Assembly (NCBI GenBank): GCA_047967505.1
Contig: CM106538.1
Direction: 5' to 3' (one strand)
Length of the DNA: 64,000 nucleotides
Source of the DNA: Dipteris shenzhenensis
Lineage: Eukaryota; Polypodiophyta; Polypodiopsida; Gleicheniales
Under the pieces are notes generated by a model. The model was not told the DNA's origin, did no database searches, and saw nothing but the letters and a program-made list of their open reading frames with translations. This document shows positions 48,176 to 53,400 of the stretch, in pieces (within the stretch, counting starts at the first letter, position 1; each line of letters starts with the position of its first letter). The translations under genes were made by a program, and so were the position numbers.

Positions 48176-49039
48176 CTATATTCCTTGAGAATGTGAACAT
48201 CATTGCTCATAGTTTAAGTAAACTGCTACGCGAGTGTTCTCCAACAACATCAACAATATCACCCACCCATTTGAAACTCTCAATCATCTCTATACTTTAA
48301 TTAGCAAATTCCAGCTGGAATGCAAAGAGCACTTTGGACCCTCCCACGGCATAAAGTGTTAACGTTAATGAGCTAAAACGTGCATGGTTTGAGAGCTCTC
48401 TTGCTTCTAAGGGATCCTTGAATTAGGGACAACAAACAAACATCCGACACATAGAAGCGATGTTTAGGGATTTGCAACCTCTAGCAATGGAGGTCTGCAA
48501 TCTATTTGTACAGCTATTTGCCAAATTTGGTTTATTCGTCGGTGAGAGGCACACAACAAGGATTACGAGTCAGTTGGCAAAACGAGACACGTTCAAAAGT
48601 ATTTTAAAAGTTAACTAGGAAGAGAATCAAAAGACTGTCAACAGCGAATATGTTTAATTCCGTTACACCTTGAATGAACTCACAAAAGAATCAAAAGAAA
48701 AACAAACCACGAAGGTTCTTTTCTCCCGATTTCAAGAAGGGATCGATAGCATTCCGGGCGCCTATCGGTAGCAATCAGCACTAAAACTCTGCATTCAATC
48801 GTAGATTTGTAAACATAATCGCTTATGGACCAGCTTAGTCCGAAAAAAGAAGAAGAACCGCAACTTCCTTACTTGGACTGAGCTCTGCCAGCGGCAATGT
48901 TGGAAGCAAGGGAGTGAAGGAAGTAGAGGAAAGTTGCGGTTCCTCCTATGATTTGTAGGGAATCATAAATCATGATTGCAGGTGCACATTCTCCTTCGAC
49001 AACCCCATCTCTCAGGTTTCTCGCTACGCTGTCTACCAT
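11988..49039 (-). CDS. ELP5: Elongator complex protein 5 (ELP5), eight exons found over 37 kb
   Basis: ELP5 belongs to the ELP4-ELP5-ELP6 subcomplex of Elongator, which supports modification of wobble uridines in tRNA. Eight minus-strand exons join in phase: 49039-48873, 39759-39608, 39515-39466, 17601-17532, 12941-12715, 12633-12544, 12458-12383, 12196-11988. The total is 1041 nt, a 346-residue frame without a stop. Family landmarks in order are [14 protein letters not shown] (N-terminus), [67 protein letters not shown] and the acidic end [12 protein letters not shown]. All junctions are GT-AG. The three long introns hold transposons. About 30 residues expected between GRAQSK and LQLVDC are not found; an extra exon of symmetrical phase 2 may lie in the 9.1-kb intron. 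Assignment is by recalled family resemblance, not by a search. Confidence 0.85.
12212..12407. repeat. 97-bp tandem duplication across an ELP5 splice donor
   Basis: Positions 12212-12308 and 12309-12407 are near-identical, both running from caactca(g/a)gttttactttt to cctcaaatggcagga-like sequence. The copy duplicates the last roughly 20 bases of the 12383-12458 exon and its donor. This leaves a second donor-like GTGAGG at the complement of 12285-12280 inside the last intron. Use of that site would add 97 nt and shift the frame. Confidence 0.85.
12383..12458 (-). CDS. ELP5: ELP5 internal exon (VQFNLQL...FEHQ)
   Basis: This 76-nt exon has acceptor ATGGAGCAG and donor GTGAGT and encodes [20 protein letters not shown] followed by PFEHQ plus one base. 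This is the most conserved C-terminal block of the family. A farther AG (complement of 12502-12501) would leave an intron of only about 44 bp and is less likely. The donor and the end of this exon have been tandemly duplicated into the next intron. Confidence 0.87.
12544..12633 (-). CDS. ELP5: ELP5 internal exon (VEEFKTEG...KIIPQ)
   Basis: This 90-nt, 30-codon exon has acceptor ATCAACAG and donor GTAAAT and begins and ends in phase 0. It encodes [20 protein letters not shown] and ends ENWKIIPQ, which joins directly to VQFNLQL of the next exon as expected for the family. Confidence 0.75.
12715..12941 (-). CDS. ELP5: ELP5 internal exon ([13 protein letters not shown]...RRNGRVREQ)
   Basis: This 227-nt exon has acceptor GGGTGCAG and donor GTGATT. 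It encodes [20 protein letters not shown], then [12 protein letters not shown], and ends with [10 protein letters not shown]. The VLWLxHSDLH and KRRNGRVR blocks are strongly ELP5-like. The 81-nt intron that follows has no stop and is a multiple of three, so retention would keep the frame. Confidence 0.85.
13410..13741 (-). repeat. Copia 3' LTR (outer end uncertain)
   Basis: The LTR starts at 13741 (minus) with TGTTAG immediately after a GTAGGGGG polypurine tract. No partner LTR remains, so its outer end is a guess. The distal flank 13200-13400 is GC-rich with three gggtc units at about 13228-13248. Confidence 0.5.
13804..14166 (-). pseudogene. Copia RNase H domain
   Basis: Contains [40 protein letters not shown] and [11 protein letters not shown], the usual block order of a copia RNase H. 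The catalytic acidic residues of CEAEY and IDSQSA are visible. A polypurine tract and LTR start follow directly. Confidence 0.88.
14323..15433 (-). pseudogene. Copia reverse transcriptase, internally deleted
   Basis: The frame 15433-14663 covers the integrase-RT linker ([18 protein letters not shown]) and the RT start ([20 protein letters not shown]). Homology then jumps at about 14640-14560 to the thumb-side segment [20 protein letters not shown]. The palm with the YVDD motif is absent, so this is a deletion derivative. Confidence 0.85.
15460..16137 (-). pseudogene. Copia integrase fragment
   Basis: The frame from 16137 shows the zinc-binding end of the GAG-pre-integrase region (YGHMSYGSL ... 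[11 protein letters not shown]), then the integrase core with HSDVCGP and TFIDDYTKY and LRTDRGG. It then shifts frame; the adjoining frame at 15579-15337 carries [14 protein letters not shown] and [12 protein letters not shown], typical of the end of the core. The second aspartate and glutamate context is split by frameshifts, so the enzyme is dead. Confidence 0.85.
16050..16330 (-). mobile_element. LINE 3' end, A-tail at 16062
   Basis: On the minus strand this reads as a LINE 3' untranslated end finishing ...cattcatacttaatgaagtaa and A-rich tail. It is related to 19431-19730, sharing the layout and the ccaaggc(g)gaggctga block. It truncates the copia element. Confidence 0.5.
16370..16720 (+). 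pseudogene. LINE ORF2 C-terminal fragment
   Basis: A plus-strand frame with [20 protein letters not shown] resembles the region after the reverse transcriptase in the LINE at 38060-39310, which shares the text caca.gaccaa.gaaatcc and cccacc.cattggttgtgg. Heavily decayed, with no complete domain. Confidence 0.4.
17532..17601 (-). CDS. ELP5: ELP5 internal exon (ISSLLRQ...LRSH)
   Basis: This 70-nt exon has acceptor TGTTTTGCAG and donor GTTAGC. It encodes 23 codons, [20 protein letters not shown] then RSH, plus one base. The remaining G joins GT of the next exon to make glycine before EVSSVLW. It lies between the 21.9-kb and 4.6-kb introns, so both flanks are repeat-rich non-coding DNA. Confidence 0.82.
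17602..19430. other. ELP5 intron DNA without recognised element
   Basis: This part of the 21.9-kb intron has a (CT)n run at 18313-18348 and a GC-rich patch at about 18150-18235 where gggttt and aaaccc form inverted repeats. Short frames such as 17907-18134 (minus) and 18659-18970 (plus) show no known motif. Confidence 0.45.
19431..21490 (-). mobile_element. 5'-truncated LINE, C-terminal ORF2 and A-tail
   Basis: Non-LTR retrotransposon on the minus strand. Near 21400-21200 it shows [13 protein letters not shown]-like and HNKGGLNI sequence, the post-RT block FLW..W...K..GGL. At 20140-20041 it has a zinc-finger RVT motif, [18 protein letters not shown], ending WKGFARIL. The 3' end at about 19431-19447 is an A/T-rich tail. 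The frame is broken several times. The 5' side abuts gypsy integrase at about 21490, so one of the two truncates the other. Confidence 0.75.
21500..22445 (-). pseudogene. Gypsy integrase
   Basis: Frame 22445-22224 has the zinc-binding region ([19 protein letters not shown] ... CLPCQ). Frame 22179-21889 has the core [20 protein letters not shown] and IAYHPETE. Near 21600 the C-terminal [15 protein letters not shown] block is visible. The core glutamate lies in a shifted frame. Confidence 0.82.
22446..22918 (-). pseudogene. Gypsy reverse transcriptase, catalytic end and RNase H remnant
   Basis: Continues [12 protein letters not shown], then [19 protein letters not shown] (catalytic xxDD present) and [20 protein letters not shown]. 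The RNase H part after ALRWSKEAQ is short and decayed. Confidence 0.85.
22919..23126 (-). repeat. 3' LTR of the gag-only element (internally deleted)
   Basis: 208 bp, nearly identical to 27198-27519 except for an internal gap of about 114 bp after gtacatggcct. Bounded by TG...CA and the ATCAC duplication. Confidence 0.9.
23496..24362 (-). CDS. Copia-type gag polyprotein (UBN2-like) of the gag-only element
   Basis: An intact 288-residue frame starting [20 protein letters not shown]. The gag core follows the copia UBN2 pattern: [47 protein letters not shown] basic stretch KNKPKKKGK precedes a zinc knuckle, [14 protein letters not shown], in which the second cysteine is serine. An acidic tail follows and the protein ends at EEWAF. 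No protease or polymerase follows before the LTR, so movement would need enzymes from another copy. Frame integrity suggests recent activity or mobilisation in trans. Confidence 0.88.
   Translation of the reverse strand: MDSIKISSFIEKFSWINFPTWQTKLRLLLMREGIWNITNGKEPKPQSDDARISWWENQNDKAMAIIGLALADNLIHHVDFDKTANDVWEKLENLFGNKINNSKVFLKQKLFKLKMKETETLNEHLSNLGSILQQLSAIRAIVEDDDQVAVLLSSIEDISKYSEILAVLRISRNMSFKDMVAHLIDEDRRLTEKAESSFEPDKAFFLKNKPKKKGKPLKCNYSQKLGHTEDRCFKKMAKVQAKEHATLVAEQSEDEDDEATPSGPEEQACTVAVFGLSLHEVIDEEWAF
25176..26839 (+). mobile_element. Small non-autonomous LTR element, 1,664 bp
   Basis: Two 291-bp LTRs (25176-25466 and 26549-26839) start TGATGGGATATCTC and end CCCCAACA. The target duplication is CAGAA (25171-25175 and 26840-26844). 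The primer site TGGTATCAGAGC follows the left LTR at 25467. A GAGGGGGGGTA polypurine tract precedes the right LTR. The internal 1,082 bp encodes no gag or pol. It is inserted in the leader of the gag-only element, making a three-level nest with the gypsy. Larger than typical TRIMs, closer to a small LARD. Confidence 0.92.
25467..26548 (+). other. Internal domain of the small LTR element, possible captured sequence
   Basis: It holds no retroelement gene. A short open stretch at about 25740-25895 reads [20 protein letters not shown] and [19 protein letters not shown], and a second in another frame after 25895 reads [20 protein letters not shown]. Such globular-looking text is unusual for a leader and could be a captured host gene piece, but I recognise no family. 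Confidence 0.4.
27198..27519 (-). repeat. 5' LTR of the gag-only element
   Basis: 322 bp, TG...CA. The primer site complementary to initiator-Met tRNA (TGGTATCAGAGC on the minus strand) lies just inside at about 27196-27185. Confidence 0.9.
27520..28044 (-). pseudogene. Gypsy reverse transcriptase, fingers and palm start
   Basis: Contains [29 protein letters not shown], then in shifted frames [11 protein letters not shown]-like sequence and [20 protein letters not shown]. It breaks after YEFKV at the insertion point and continues at 22918 with [12 protein letters not shown]. Confidence 0.85.
28106..28549 (-). pseudogene. Gypsy retropepsin-like protease
   Basis: The active-site block [13 protein letters not shown] and the later [14 protein letters not shown] are the two landmarks of a Ty3/gypsy aspartic protease. 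The 147-codon frame is open, with no stop, between gag and the reverse transcriptase. Confidence 0.85.
28556..29401 (-). pseudogene. Gypsy gag, C-terminal part with zinc-knuckle remnant
   Basis: Resumes with [20 protein letters not shown] and [20 protein letters not shown], then a proline- and lysine-rich linker, then a possible knuckle remnant (KCGEKW) near 28940. Multiple frameshifts. Confidence 0.72.
29415..30460 (+). pseudogene. LINE reverse transcriptase
   Basis: RT blocks in order across shifted frames: [53 protein letters not shown] (first catalytic aspartate), [28 protein letters not shown] at 30121-30150 (canonical YADD changed to YAND), [15 protein letters not shown] and SYTYLGVLF. 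At least three frameshifts or stops. The changed catalytic aspartate alone would inactivate it. Confidence 0.85.
30465..31433 (+). pseudogene. LINE ORF2 C-terminal region with CxxxxC..H..C finger
   Basis: Frames 30465-30797 and 30804-31433 continue ORF2: [20 protein letters not shown], then [20 protein letters not shown], then [20 protein letters not shown] and [14 protein letters not shown]. The last is a degenerate zinc-finger pattern. Matching fragments occur at 41277-41894, 46248-46740, 47250-47640 and 57990-58720, showing one LINE family in many copies. Confidence 0.75.
31877..32435 (-). pseudogene. Gypsy gag, N-terminal part
   Basis: The frames 32435-32073 and 32044-31877 carry [31 protein letters not shown] and [20 protein letters not shown], the usual retrotransposon gag capsid pattern. 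One stop splits the frame near 32070. It ends LLQIGTVQE where the LINE begins, and resumes at 29401 as [10 protein letters not shown]. Confidence 0.82.
32436..32762 (-). repeat. Gypsy 5' LTR, about 327 bp
   Basis: Read on the plus strand, it starts TGTAACAAAG at 32436 and probably ends CTTCATTACA at 32762; the ends are imperfect inverted repeats. The initiator-Met primer site lies just inside, as the complement of 32422-32435. The outer end is inferred because no partner LTR remains. Confidence 0.65.
32763..33290 (-). pseudogene. LINE ORF1 fragment
   Basis: Minus-strand frames 33280-33020 ([16 protein letters not shown]) and 32962-32780 ([39 protein letters not shown]) match the plus-strand ORF1 at 42751-43535. 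Coiled-coil-like. It is cut where the gypsy LTR begins. Confidence 0.65.
33300..34280. repeat. Cryptically simple DNA with minisatellites
   Basis: Three copies of cttcaagggaggaatagacg-like sequence at 33314-33377, then several agctctaggttcc units to about 33530, then loosely repeated aacgatcagcaacgaa text to 34060. No gene is seen. A T-arm-like gctgggggttcaaacccagc at about 33664-33683 has no accompanying tRNA. Confidence 0.6.
34280..34540 (-). mobile_element. LINE 3' end with A-tail
   Basis: Minus-strand 3' untranslated end. It contains TTGTATAGTCCCCCCGCTTG and GGGGCTGTTGTTTTGTATGA and finishes in ...ccttTCTTTGAAAAAAA, a common plant LINE ending. The 5' boundary with the copia LTR near 34540 is uncertain. 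Confidence 0.5.
35521..35735 (+). repeat. Imperfect tandem duplication, unit about 120 bp
   Basis: The block caacatgaaag...agctccaaggagctccaa at 35524-35605 recurs at 35645-35728. A plus-strand 210-codon frame (35527-36159) crosses it but looks like low-complexity R/E/S-rich text with no family match. Confidence 0.7.
36770..38060 (-). pseudogene. Copia reverse transcriptase and RNase H remnants
   Basis: Read downward from 38060: [40 protein letters not shown] followed by VDEC (YVDD changed to YVDE, then a stop), [34 protein letters not shown]. RNase H remnants follow to about 36770. Many stops and shifts. Confidence 0.78.
38060..39310 (+). pseudogene. LINE reverse transcriptase fragment
   Basis: Plus-strand RT pieces in shifted frames: [40 protein letters not shown] (first catalytic block), then [20 protein letters not shown] (after SIR.G). 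The YxDD block is not visible. The downstream part matches 16370-16720. It is distinct from the LINE at 29402 and closer to the A-tailed LINE at 19431. Confidence 0.75.
39466..39515 (-). CDS. ELP5: ELP5 short internal exon
   Basis: This 50-nt exon has acceptor GATTTGCAG and donor GTGTAG. It completes the split codon as valine and encodes [16 protein letters not shown]. The IAIDS end, followed in the next exon by ISSLLRQ, reproduces the order seen in the family. The donor lacks the common A at +3 and is the weakest junction in the gene. The following intron is 21,864 bp. Confidence 0.8.
39608..39759 (-). CDS. ELP5: ELP5 internal exon with the [11 protein letters not shown] motif
   Basis: The acceptor ends TTTTTCAG and the donor reads GTAAGT. 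The 152-nt exon enters in phase 2 and leaves in phase 1, encoding [20 protein letters not shown] and ending STIFKLGRG. The D-C/F-x-DPLGW block and the LGRG end are the central signature of ELP5. A compact 92-bp intron separates it from the next exon. Confidence 0.85.
40659..40790 (-). mobile_element. LINE 3' tail: conserved UTR, hairpin and (CT)n
   Basis: On the minus strand it reads GGGAGCTGCCCTGTGCCCTC ... TCATAGACCTCTTGGTCTCC, then CGTTAATAGAC and CTTTCT(CT)n. It matches 46088-46220 over about 130 bp, including the AGACC/GGTCT stem. Confidence 0.75.
41277..42052 (+). mobile_element. 5'-truncated LINE, C-terminal ORF2 and (TTC)n(CT)n tail
   Basis: A 205-codon frame (41277-41894) ends ORF2: [57 protein letters not shown]-x2-C...H..C finger is visible. 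The stop is at 41892, followed by a short UTR with ctcccctccaagggag, the cataggccg...ggtct element and the microsatellite tail (42008-42052). Confidence 0.72.
42053..42389. repeat. Repeated module atgagattaagacgatgaat before (CT)n
   Basis: The module ending in ...tttggcc occurs at 42053-42079 and 42317-42342, each followed directly by (CT)n (42078-42118, 42341-42389). A partial copy, aatttggcc, precedes (CT)n at 42127-42166. This looks like tail duplication by slippage or repeated insertion. Confidence 0.75.
42751..43535 (+). pseudogene. LINE ORF1
   Basis: Plus-strand pieces in order: [20 protein letters not shown] (coiled coil), [40 protein letters not shown], then [20 protein letters not shown] and [20 protein letters not shown] with [10 protein letters not shown]. 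The last resembles the C-terminal RNA-binding part of LINE ORF1 proteins. Four or more frame breaks. Confidence 0.65.
43621..45890 (+). repeat. Long LTR-like repeat with TATA box
   Basis: Starts TGTCACGAGGACGTGAA, a form used by some gypsy LTRs. A second copy of its start lies at 63707-64000. A promoter-like tctgcctatataaggcttgg lies near 44840-44860. The end is probably near ataccgcaaggggcgccaac at 45880-45900. All frames inside are GC-rich low-complexity text. The partner LTR and coding region are not seen. Confidence 0.45.
46088..46220 (+). mobile_element. LINE 3' tail: UTR, AGACC hairpin, (CT)n
   Basis: gggagctgccatgcgccctc ... tcccatagaccttttggtct, then ccagtggacgttaataga and (CT)n at 46181-46220. 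It is the clearest copy of the shared 3' end. It may be the downstream part of the LINE whose ORF1 lies at 42751-43535, split by the LTR-like repeat. Confidence 0.75.
46230..46905 (+). pseudogene. LINE ORF2 C-terminal fragment
   Basis: Frames include [20 protein letters not shown] and, further on, [18 protein letters not shown] and [16 protein letters not shown], the finger-like E.EQH....C pattern of this LINE family. Broken by shifts. Confidence 0.55.
47250..47640 (+). pseudogene. LINE ORF2 fragment
   Basis: [20 protein letters not shown] and [16 protein letters not shown] match the segment [15 protein letters not shown]...FYRDQFL of the LINE at 30834-30970. Short and decayed. Confidence 0.55.
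48090..48180 (+). repeat. (CT)n-(ATCT)n tract behind a LINE-like tail
   Basis: gcctcccaaagacgttaat leads into (CT)n (48113-48157) and (ATCT)n (to about 48180). The aaagacgttaat end matches the shared LINE tail, though its hairpin is absent. Confidence 0.6.
48873..49039 (-). CDS. ELP5: ELP5 exon 1 (start codon)
   Basis: The ATG is the complement of 49039-49037. The exon encodes 55 codons plus two bases, starting [17 protein letters not shown] and ending [10 protein letters not shown]. It stops at a GTAAGG donor (complement of 48872-48867), leaving phase 2. The LRDG..EGE.AP and AGRAQSK patterns are those expected at the N-terminus of plant ELP5. No in-frame extension upstream is needed. The next exon recognised is 9.1 kb away and enters in the matching phase. 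Confidence 0.8.
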
Positions 49040-49301
49040 GTTTTCCCTGGTCTCGTCACTATTCTTGGCCTTCTCTTCCTCGTGATAAGTTATGACACAT
49101 GTTTAGCACTGCTCTCATGTCATCGCAGACAAATGAAAACCAACGAGGTGGGAAACCACCATGCCTTTTGTAGCTGTTAAGTGTTAGTGTGCATTATACG
49201 TAAATGTATGCAATGGTATGTCCAATATGGAATGAGTAAGTCTGAATTCTAAGTTAAAGCTAAAGTAGTCCATCCTGGTTTTAGATTTGTTGATTGTAGT
49301 G

Positions 49302-49583
49302 TTTTTTTGAGAGGTAGCTCTCTTGAAGTCACCCACCGCTAAGGAGGGTCTGCCTGCAAATGGGCGGATGGTGTGAGCCCCGCCTATTAAACGCCTTCAC
49401 ACCTAATCGCCCGTGAATTTAAAAAAAGTGACGTGTGATCCTAGTCACGCCCGAGCATGCATGAATTCTTGGGTAGCCTAGTCGCGGTGCCCAAGTGAGC
49501 GTCCGCCTTCACGTAGCCAATCAAAATATCCGTCCAGGATTAGATCCCATGACCACGTCTCAACCAACCAAGCAAGCTTTATT
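49302..49583 (-). mobile_element. tRNA-derived SINE candidate
   Basis: Read on the minus strand: GCTTGGTTGGTTGAGACGTG resembles an A-box head and GGGATCTAATCCTGG a diverged B box. A 5-bp flanking repeat TAGTG lies at 49297-49301 and 49584-49588, and an A-run at the 3' end (complement of 49302-49308). It lies about 260 bp upstream of the ELP5 start codon. The spacing of the two boxes is tight, so this is tentative. Confidence 0.45.
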
Positions 49584-49619
49584 TAGTGACATTCATCTGC
49601 AGCATTCAATATATTAAGA

Positions 49620-50720
49620 TAATATATCCACCTTGGTGTGAAAACACTCCCGGACAAAGGAGTCTATTCAAGGTGGACATGGATATTGGGGGCTTCACCC
49701 GTCCGCAGACGAGTGTGAACCCCCCCTAAGGCCTTGCTTTCAACAAGGTTGCACAATCACTAAGTCCTCGTTTAGAGGTAGCTGGGGTAAATATTATAAT
49801 GAAATTTTCCAATAACCTATAATAGGGAAACGAAAAGGTGTACAAAGGGAACGAGAAAAATGCAAGTAAACTTGAATGAATATGGGGAAAGATAGATGAG
49901 TGAAAAGAGAGGAGAGAAAAGAGAAAAGAGAGGAGATATGCCATTTATATGAGTGGGGGCATGGCAATTTTGACAAGAGGTCCTCATTTCACATGCTTTT
50001 AATAAAGGGGGTGTCATAGAAGCTAAGAGGAGGTGCTTGCGTCTCACTAGCGCTCTCCGTGCATGGCGGTTCAATGCCAGGTTGCTGCAGCGTGGCGGAC
50101 GTTCTTGCATGTCTTCCCTACGCCAATTGCAACCCAACGCCATACGTGTGTTGGAACTTGGAGGAGCACACAACCTGCGAATGAACTAGTCCATCCAGTA
50201 TCTTCCTGTGTGTGCAATTCCTCCTACCTCTGCATGCTACATACACACAATATTAAGACATGCATAGTACATACACATTAATTTAAATTAAAATAATACC
50301 TACATATTAAATTAAAATAATTTAATATTAACACCTGGATAGTACATACACGTTAATTTTAAATAGGTTAACTATATATTGTCTTATATAGATACATATG
50401 ATACTTAGATATATATGCGTTACACACATATAGCGTAACATATATAGCTACTCACATGTCTATACTTAAAGATAAGTTAGATATATAGTCTACTCCATAT
50501 ATTTTTATTTATTTATTTATTTATTATTATTATTATTTGTATGCTTACATAGCTATGTGTGGTAACAATATTAACACATTAACAAATATTAAAACATTAA
50601 CAATATTAGCACTACAACAACAAAAGAAACATCCGTACTCGACATAAGAAAGACCTTCAATCAGGAAGGACAAAATAGATACAAAAACTGAGGAGTGAAA
50701 TGGCTTGCTATTGCATAAAG
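49620..50720. other. No gene; AT-rich and simple repeats
   Basis: Contains (ATTT)n/(ATT)n at about 50500-50538 and partial inverted similarity between 50035-50110 and 50110-50175 (atggcggtt / cgccat arms). Frames at 49726-50173 are F/L/S-rich and unsupported. Confidence 0.4.
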
Positions 50721-50721
50721 C

Positions 50722-51914
50722 TTAAGGTAATGGATTGATGGAAACCACATACTCTATCAATAAATCCCACATACGAGAGGCCTCGGGTGAGTCCTCATCT
50801 ATTGCATAAGCAACATTCATGTTCTCTATCAATGAATCATTCATATCAAGCTTCGGAACTTCATCCCTCTCATCATCGTAGTCCAAGGTTAAGTTATGAA
50901 GGATGCAACATGTGTGTATGAGCTTTGTCAGATGTGGCACATCCGAATTCTTGATTGGGTCCATCGGGATCTTCCACGTGTTCTTCAGATGCCCAAAGGT
51001 GCACTCCACCCCACAATGCATGCCGATGATAGAAGAAAATTGAAGTGTGCTTGTCTCGGGTCACCAAGCAAACGATCTCACCTGTAAGGTATCATACACC
51101 AAGGCAATAGTTTAAAGCCATTATCTCCCACGATGTATTCTCTGAAACCGTGTCCTCCCATGACCATAGCTGCACCTGCAACAATTCCAACCCTTTCACA
51201 CTGCCTAAAGAATCCACAACATGCTTGTCATTATTACAACGTGGCCATCCTGTCATGATGTCCACCATGAACCTCATGTTTGAATCCACTACAGCTTGCA
51301 CCACCATGCTATAGTTCTTGTCTTTATCGTACCAATTGTACTGTCCTCCTTTGCCGCCGGTAGGTCTAAAAGGATGTGTGTGCAATCAATTAACCCGCAA
51401 CAATTTGGAAACCCATGGAGAGCACGGAACCCTTCCTTCACCTTGTCCATCTCTGACTGTGTCTCTGGCCAACAAAACTGATGGGCTGCTCAAACTCTCA
51501 AGGCTTTGATGAACTTCCACACAAATCGGCAAGCAGTAGATCTTCCACATCCAAATTGCTCGGATATGTACTTGTACTTATGGCCAGACGCCAAACATAG
51601 CATGCAAATTGCAACTTTCCTCTCCAAGAAAATAGTCACCCAGCTACATCTCGCAAGCCAGTAGGAATTGGACCTTGTTCAAGATCATCTCGCAACATAT
51701 CACAGAGGCTGGTAAATAGCCCAACAGGAAGGCTCAACACATCTCGAAACCTAGCATCATCAGCAAGGACAAAGAAGATGTAGTGATTGAGGTGGCGGAT
51801 CAAGGAAAGCAAGCCTAGCACTTGCCTCATGTGTTGATGGTGGAGCAAGGCTATATCCTCCATGGCATCATCCTCCTCCTCAATAAGATTTTGTGATGTG
51901 AGTAGTCCCCACAT
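50722..51914 (-). pseudogene. PIF/Harbinger transposase (HARBI1-like DDE nuclease), broken
   Basis: Read downward: FRDVLSLPVGLFTSLCDMLR, CMLCLASGHKYKYISEQFGC with GRSTACRFVWKFIKAL, a stop, GFRALHGFPNCCGLIDCTHI (first catalytic aspartate), YSMVVQAVVDSNMRFMVDIM and GWPRCNND (second aspartate), VGDNGFKLLPWCMIPY, then VECTFGHLKNTWKI (catalytic glutamate) and LIHTCCILHNLTLDYDDERD. These are the DDE_Tnp_4 blocks in order. One in-frame stop (TGA, about 51481) and two frameshifts inactivate it. Terminal repeats were not found. Confidence 0.87.
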
Positions 51915-51964
51915 GTTCCAATAGCTTCACAACACAAATTCTATGGCTCAGTAATTCAGGCTGC

Positions 51965-52250
51965 CCGCATGTCAGCTATCTCCTCCACCTCCATCCTTAT
52001 GTGTCCTAGAGCTGACTCAAATGCATGGAAGTTTGTGACAAGACGCTGTGCTCTATCAGCCTCTCTGTCGTATGGCCTGATCGCCTCCTACTGCTATCTG
52101 ATCTATCGTAGTAGGGTCTCACTGTGTCAGCGTATCTCAAGTAGATATAGCCCAATGCAAACCTGATCCTGGAAGTGGGTCAATCGTGGGGTGGACCGAA
52201 GCCGCTCCCTTCCTGGTAGAGGCAATGGTATCGTCCCCTGATTAGTAGAA
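51965..52250. repeat. Dispersed repeat, partner at 61440-61720
   Basis: About 280 bp shared at roughly 80% with 61440-61720, both on the plus strand, including gtcctagagct.actcaaatg, agtagggtctc and gaggcaatggtatc-like text. It lies just upstream of the Harbinger transposase start, so it may be part of that element. Confidence 0.65.
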
Positions 52251-52515
52251 AGGGTTGAATCCACTATTCTTTAAAAATTAATGACTATTTCTTTGTCATT
52301 TACTTCCAAAAAAGAGGAAGCCATCATGATCATGGCTTGCTCTATGTACAAGGCACACCAAATGCATGGTGTGGATCCCAATGATAAAATAGAGCAATTT
52401 GTTAATTAGTACATCATAACTGATGTTTCTTAGCTTAACCTCTCGCATCAAGACATGCACACCCATGAGTGTAGAAAAGCATACAGGAAATGAAAGCTTG
52501 CACATTTAATTTTCC

Positions 52516-53400
52516 ATGCCCACCAATGCGCAATACAAAATTTTTACACCATCGTCTCCTTCCATGAGCACAAGCTCTCACAAGGATAACTTCAAGTGCA
52601 TTTCAGCATTTCTTAGTGATAAGTCCATGATGCTCCGAGGCCTTGATGATTTCTTTGTGCATTTAGGGTTGTCGGAAGAAGAATACATAATGGCTTTAAA
52701 TGCCACCACTTTGCAGCCAACATTGCTTTTGAAAAGGGACCCCTAATACATATTCCACAAACAACTTCAACCCAACATTGTCTAAGATTTGGGGAGCAAA
52801 CACACAAACATCCAATTTGTATTGAACTCCCATGGAGCTGCATCATACTACAATTCCTACATTATACAATCTGATAACACATTGGAGACAGTCAAGATAG
52901 CACTCTCAGAAAGCCTGCGTACTAGTGCACCTACCAATGAGCACATACATAAAGTTGAAAATGCCATACTCAACACACAACACATCAATGCCATGCAAGC
53001 TATCTATCTGTCCTTATCGTTGCCTCTTACAACCAACACTTGTGACTTTCTATTCATCAAAACAAACATACTAGAGGAGTGCATATTGTTGTTGAAATGA
53101 GCAATGCAACTAGAAAAGATGGACCCTTCAAGCATAGTTATTTTCATCAATGACATAGTTGCAAAGTATCTTCATCCCAAACATTACCTAGCAAACGTGT
53201 GCCTTGCATCCCTTGCCAATAACGAGTACTTAGTTAGGAACATGCAAACAATAAAGAGATGGCACTCCAAATTGTACACTATAATAAATCAAAAGCCCTT
53301 AGAAACCATTATTATAGAGAGCTTTGTTTTCTTTATTTGCCTTTTGATGAAAAAGAGCACCTCTTGATTGACAAACTTCCCAACATGGTATGACATGTAC
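52516..53400 (+). pseudogene. Helentron pre-helicase region
   Basis: Three near-contiguous frames (52516-52746, 52789-53100, 53104-53367), separated by single stops, give one collinear protein. Features known from Helitron-like proteins: NIQFVLN.....SYYNSYI, AMQAIYLSLSLPL (usual EvSaqEAvy..L.lPL), FLFIKTN and LANVCLASLANNEY. About 280 residues are covered. Confidence 0.72.
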
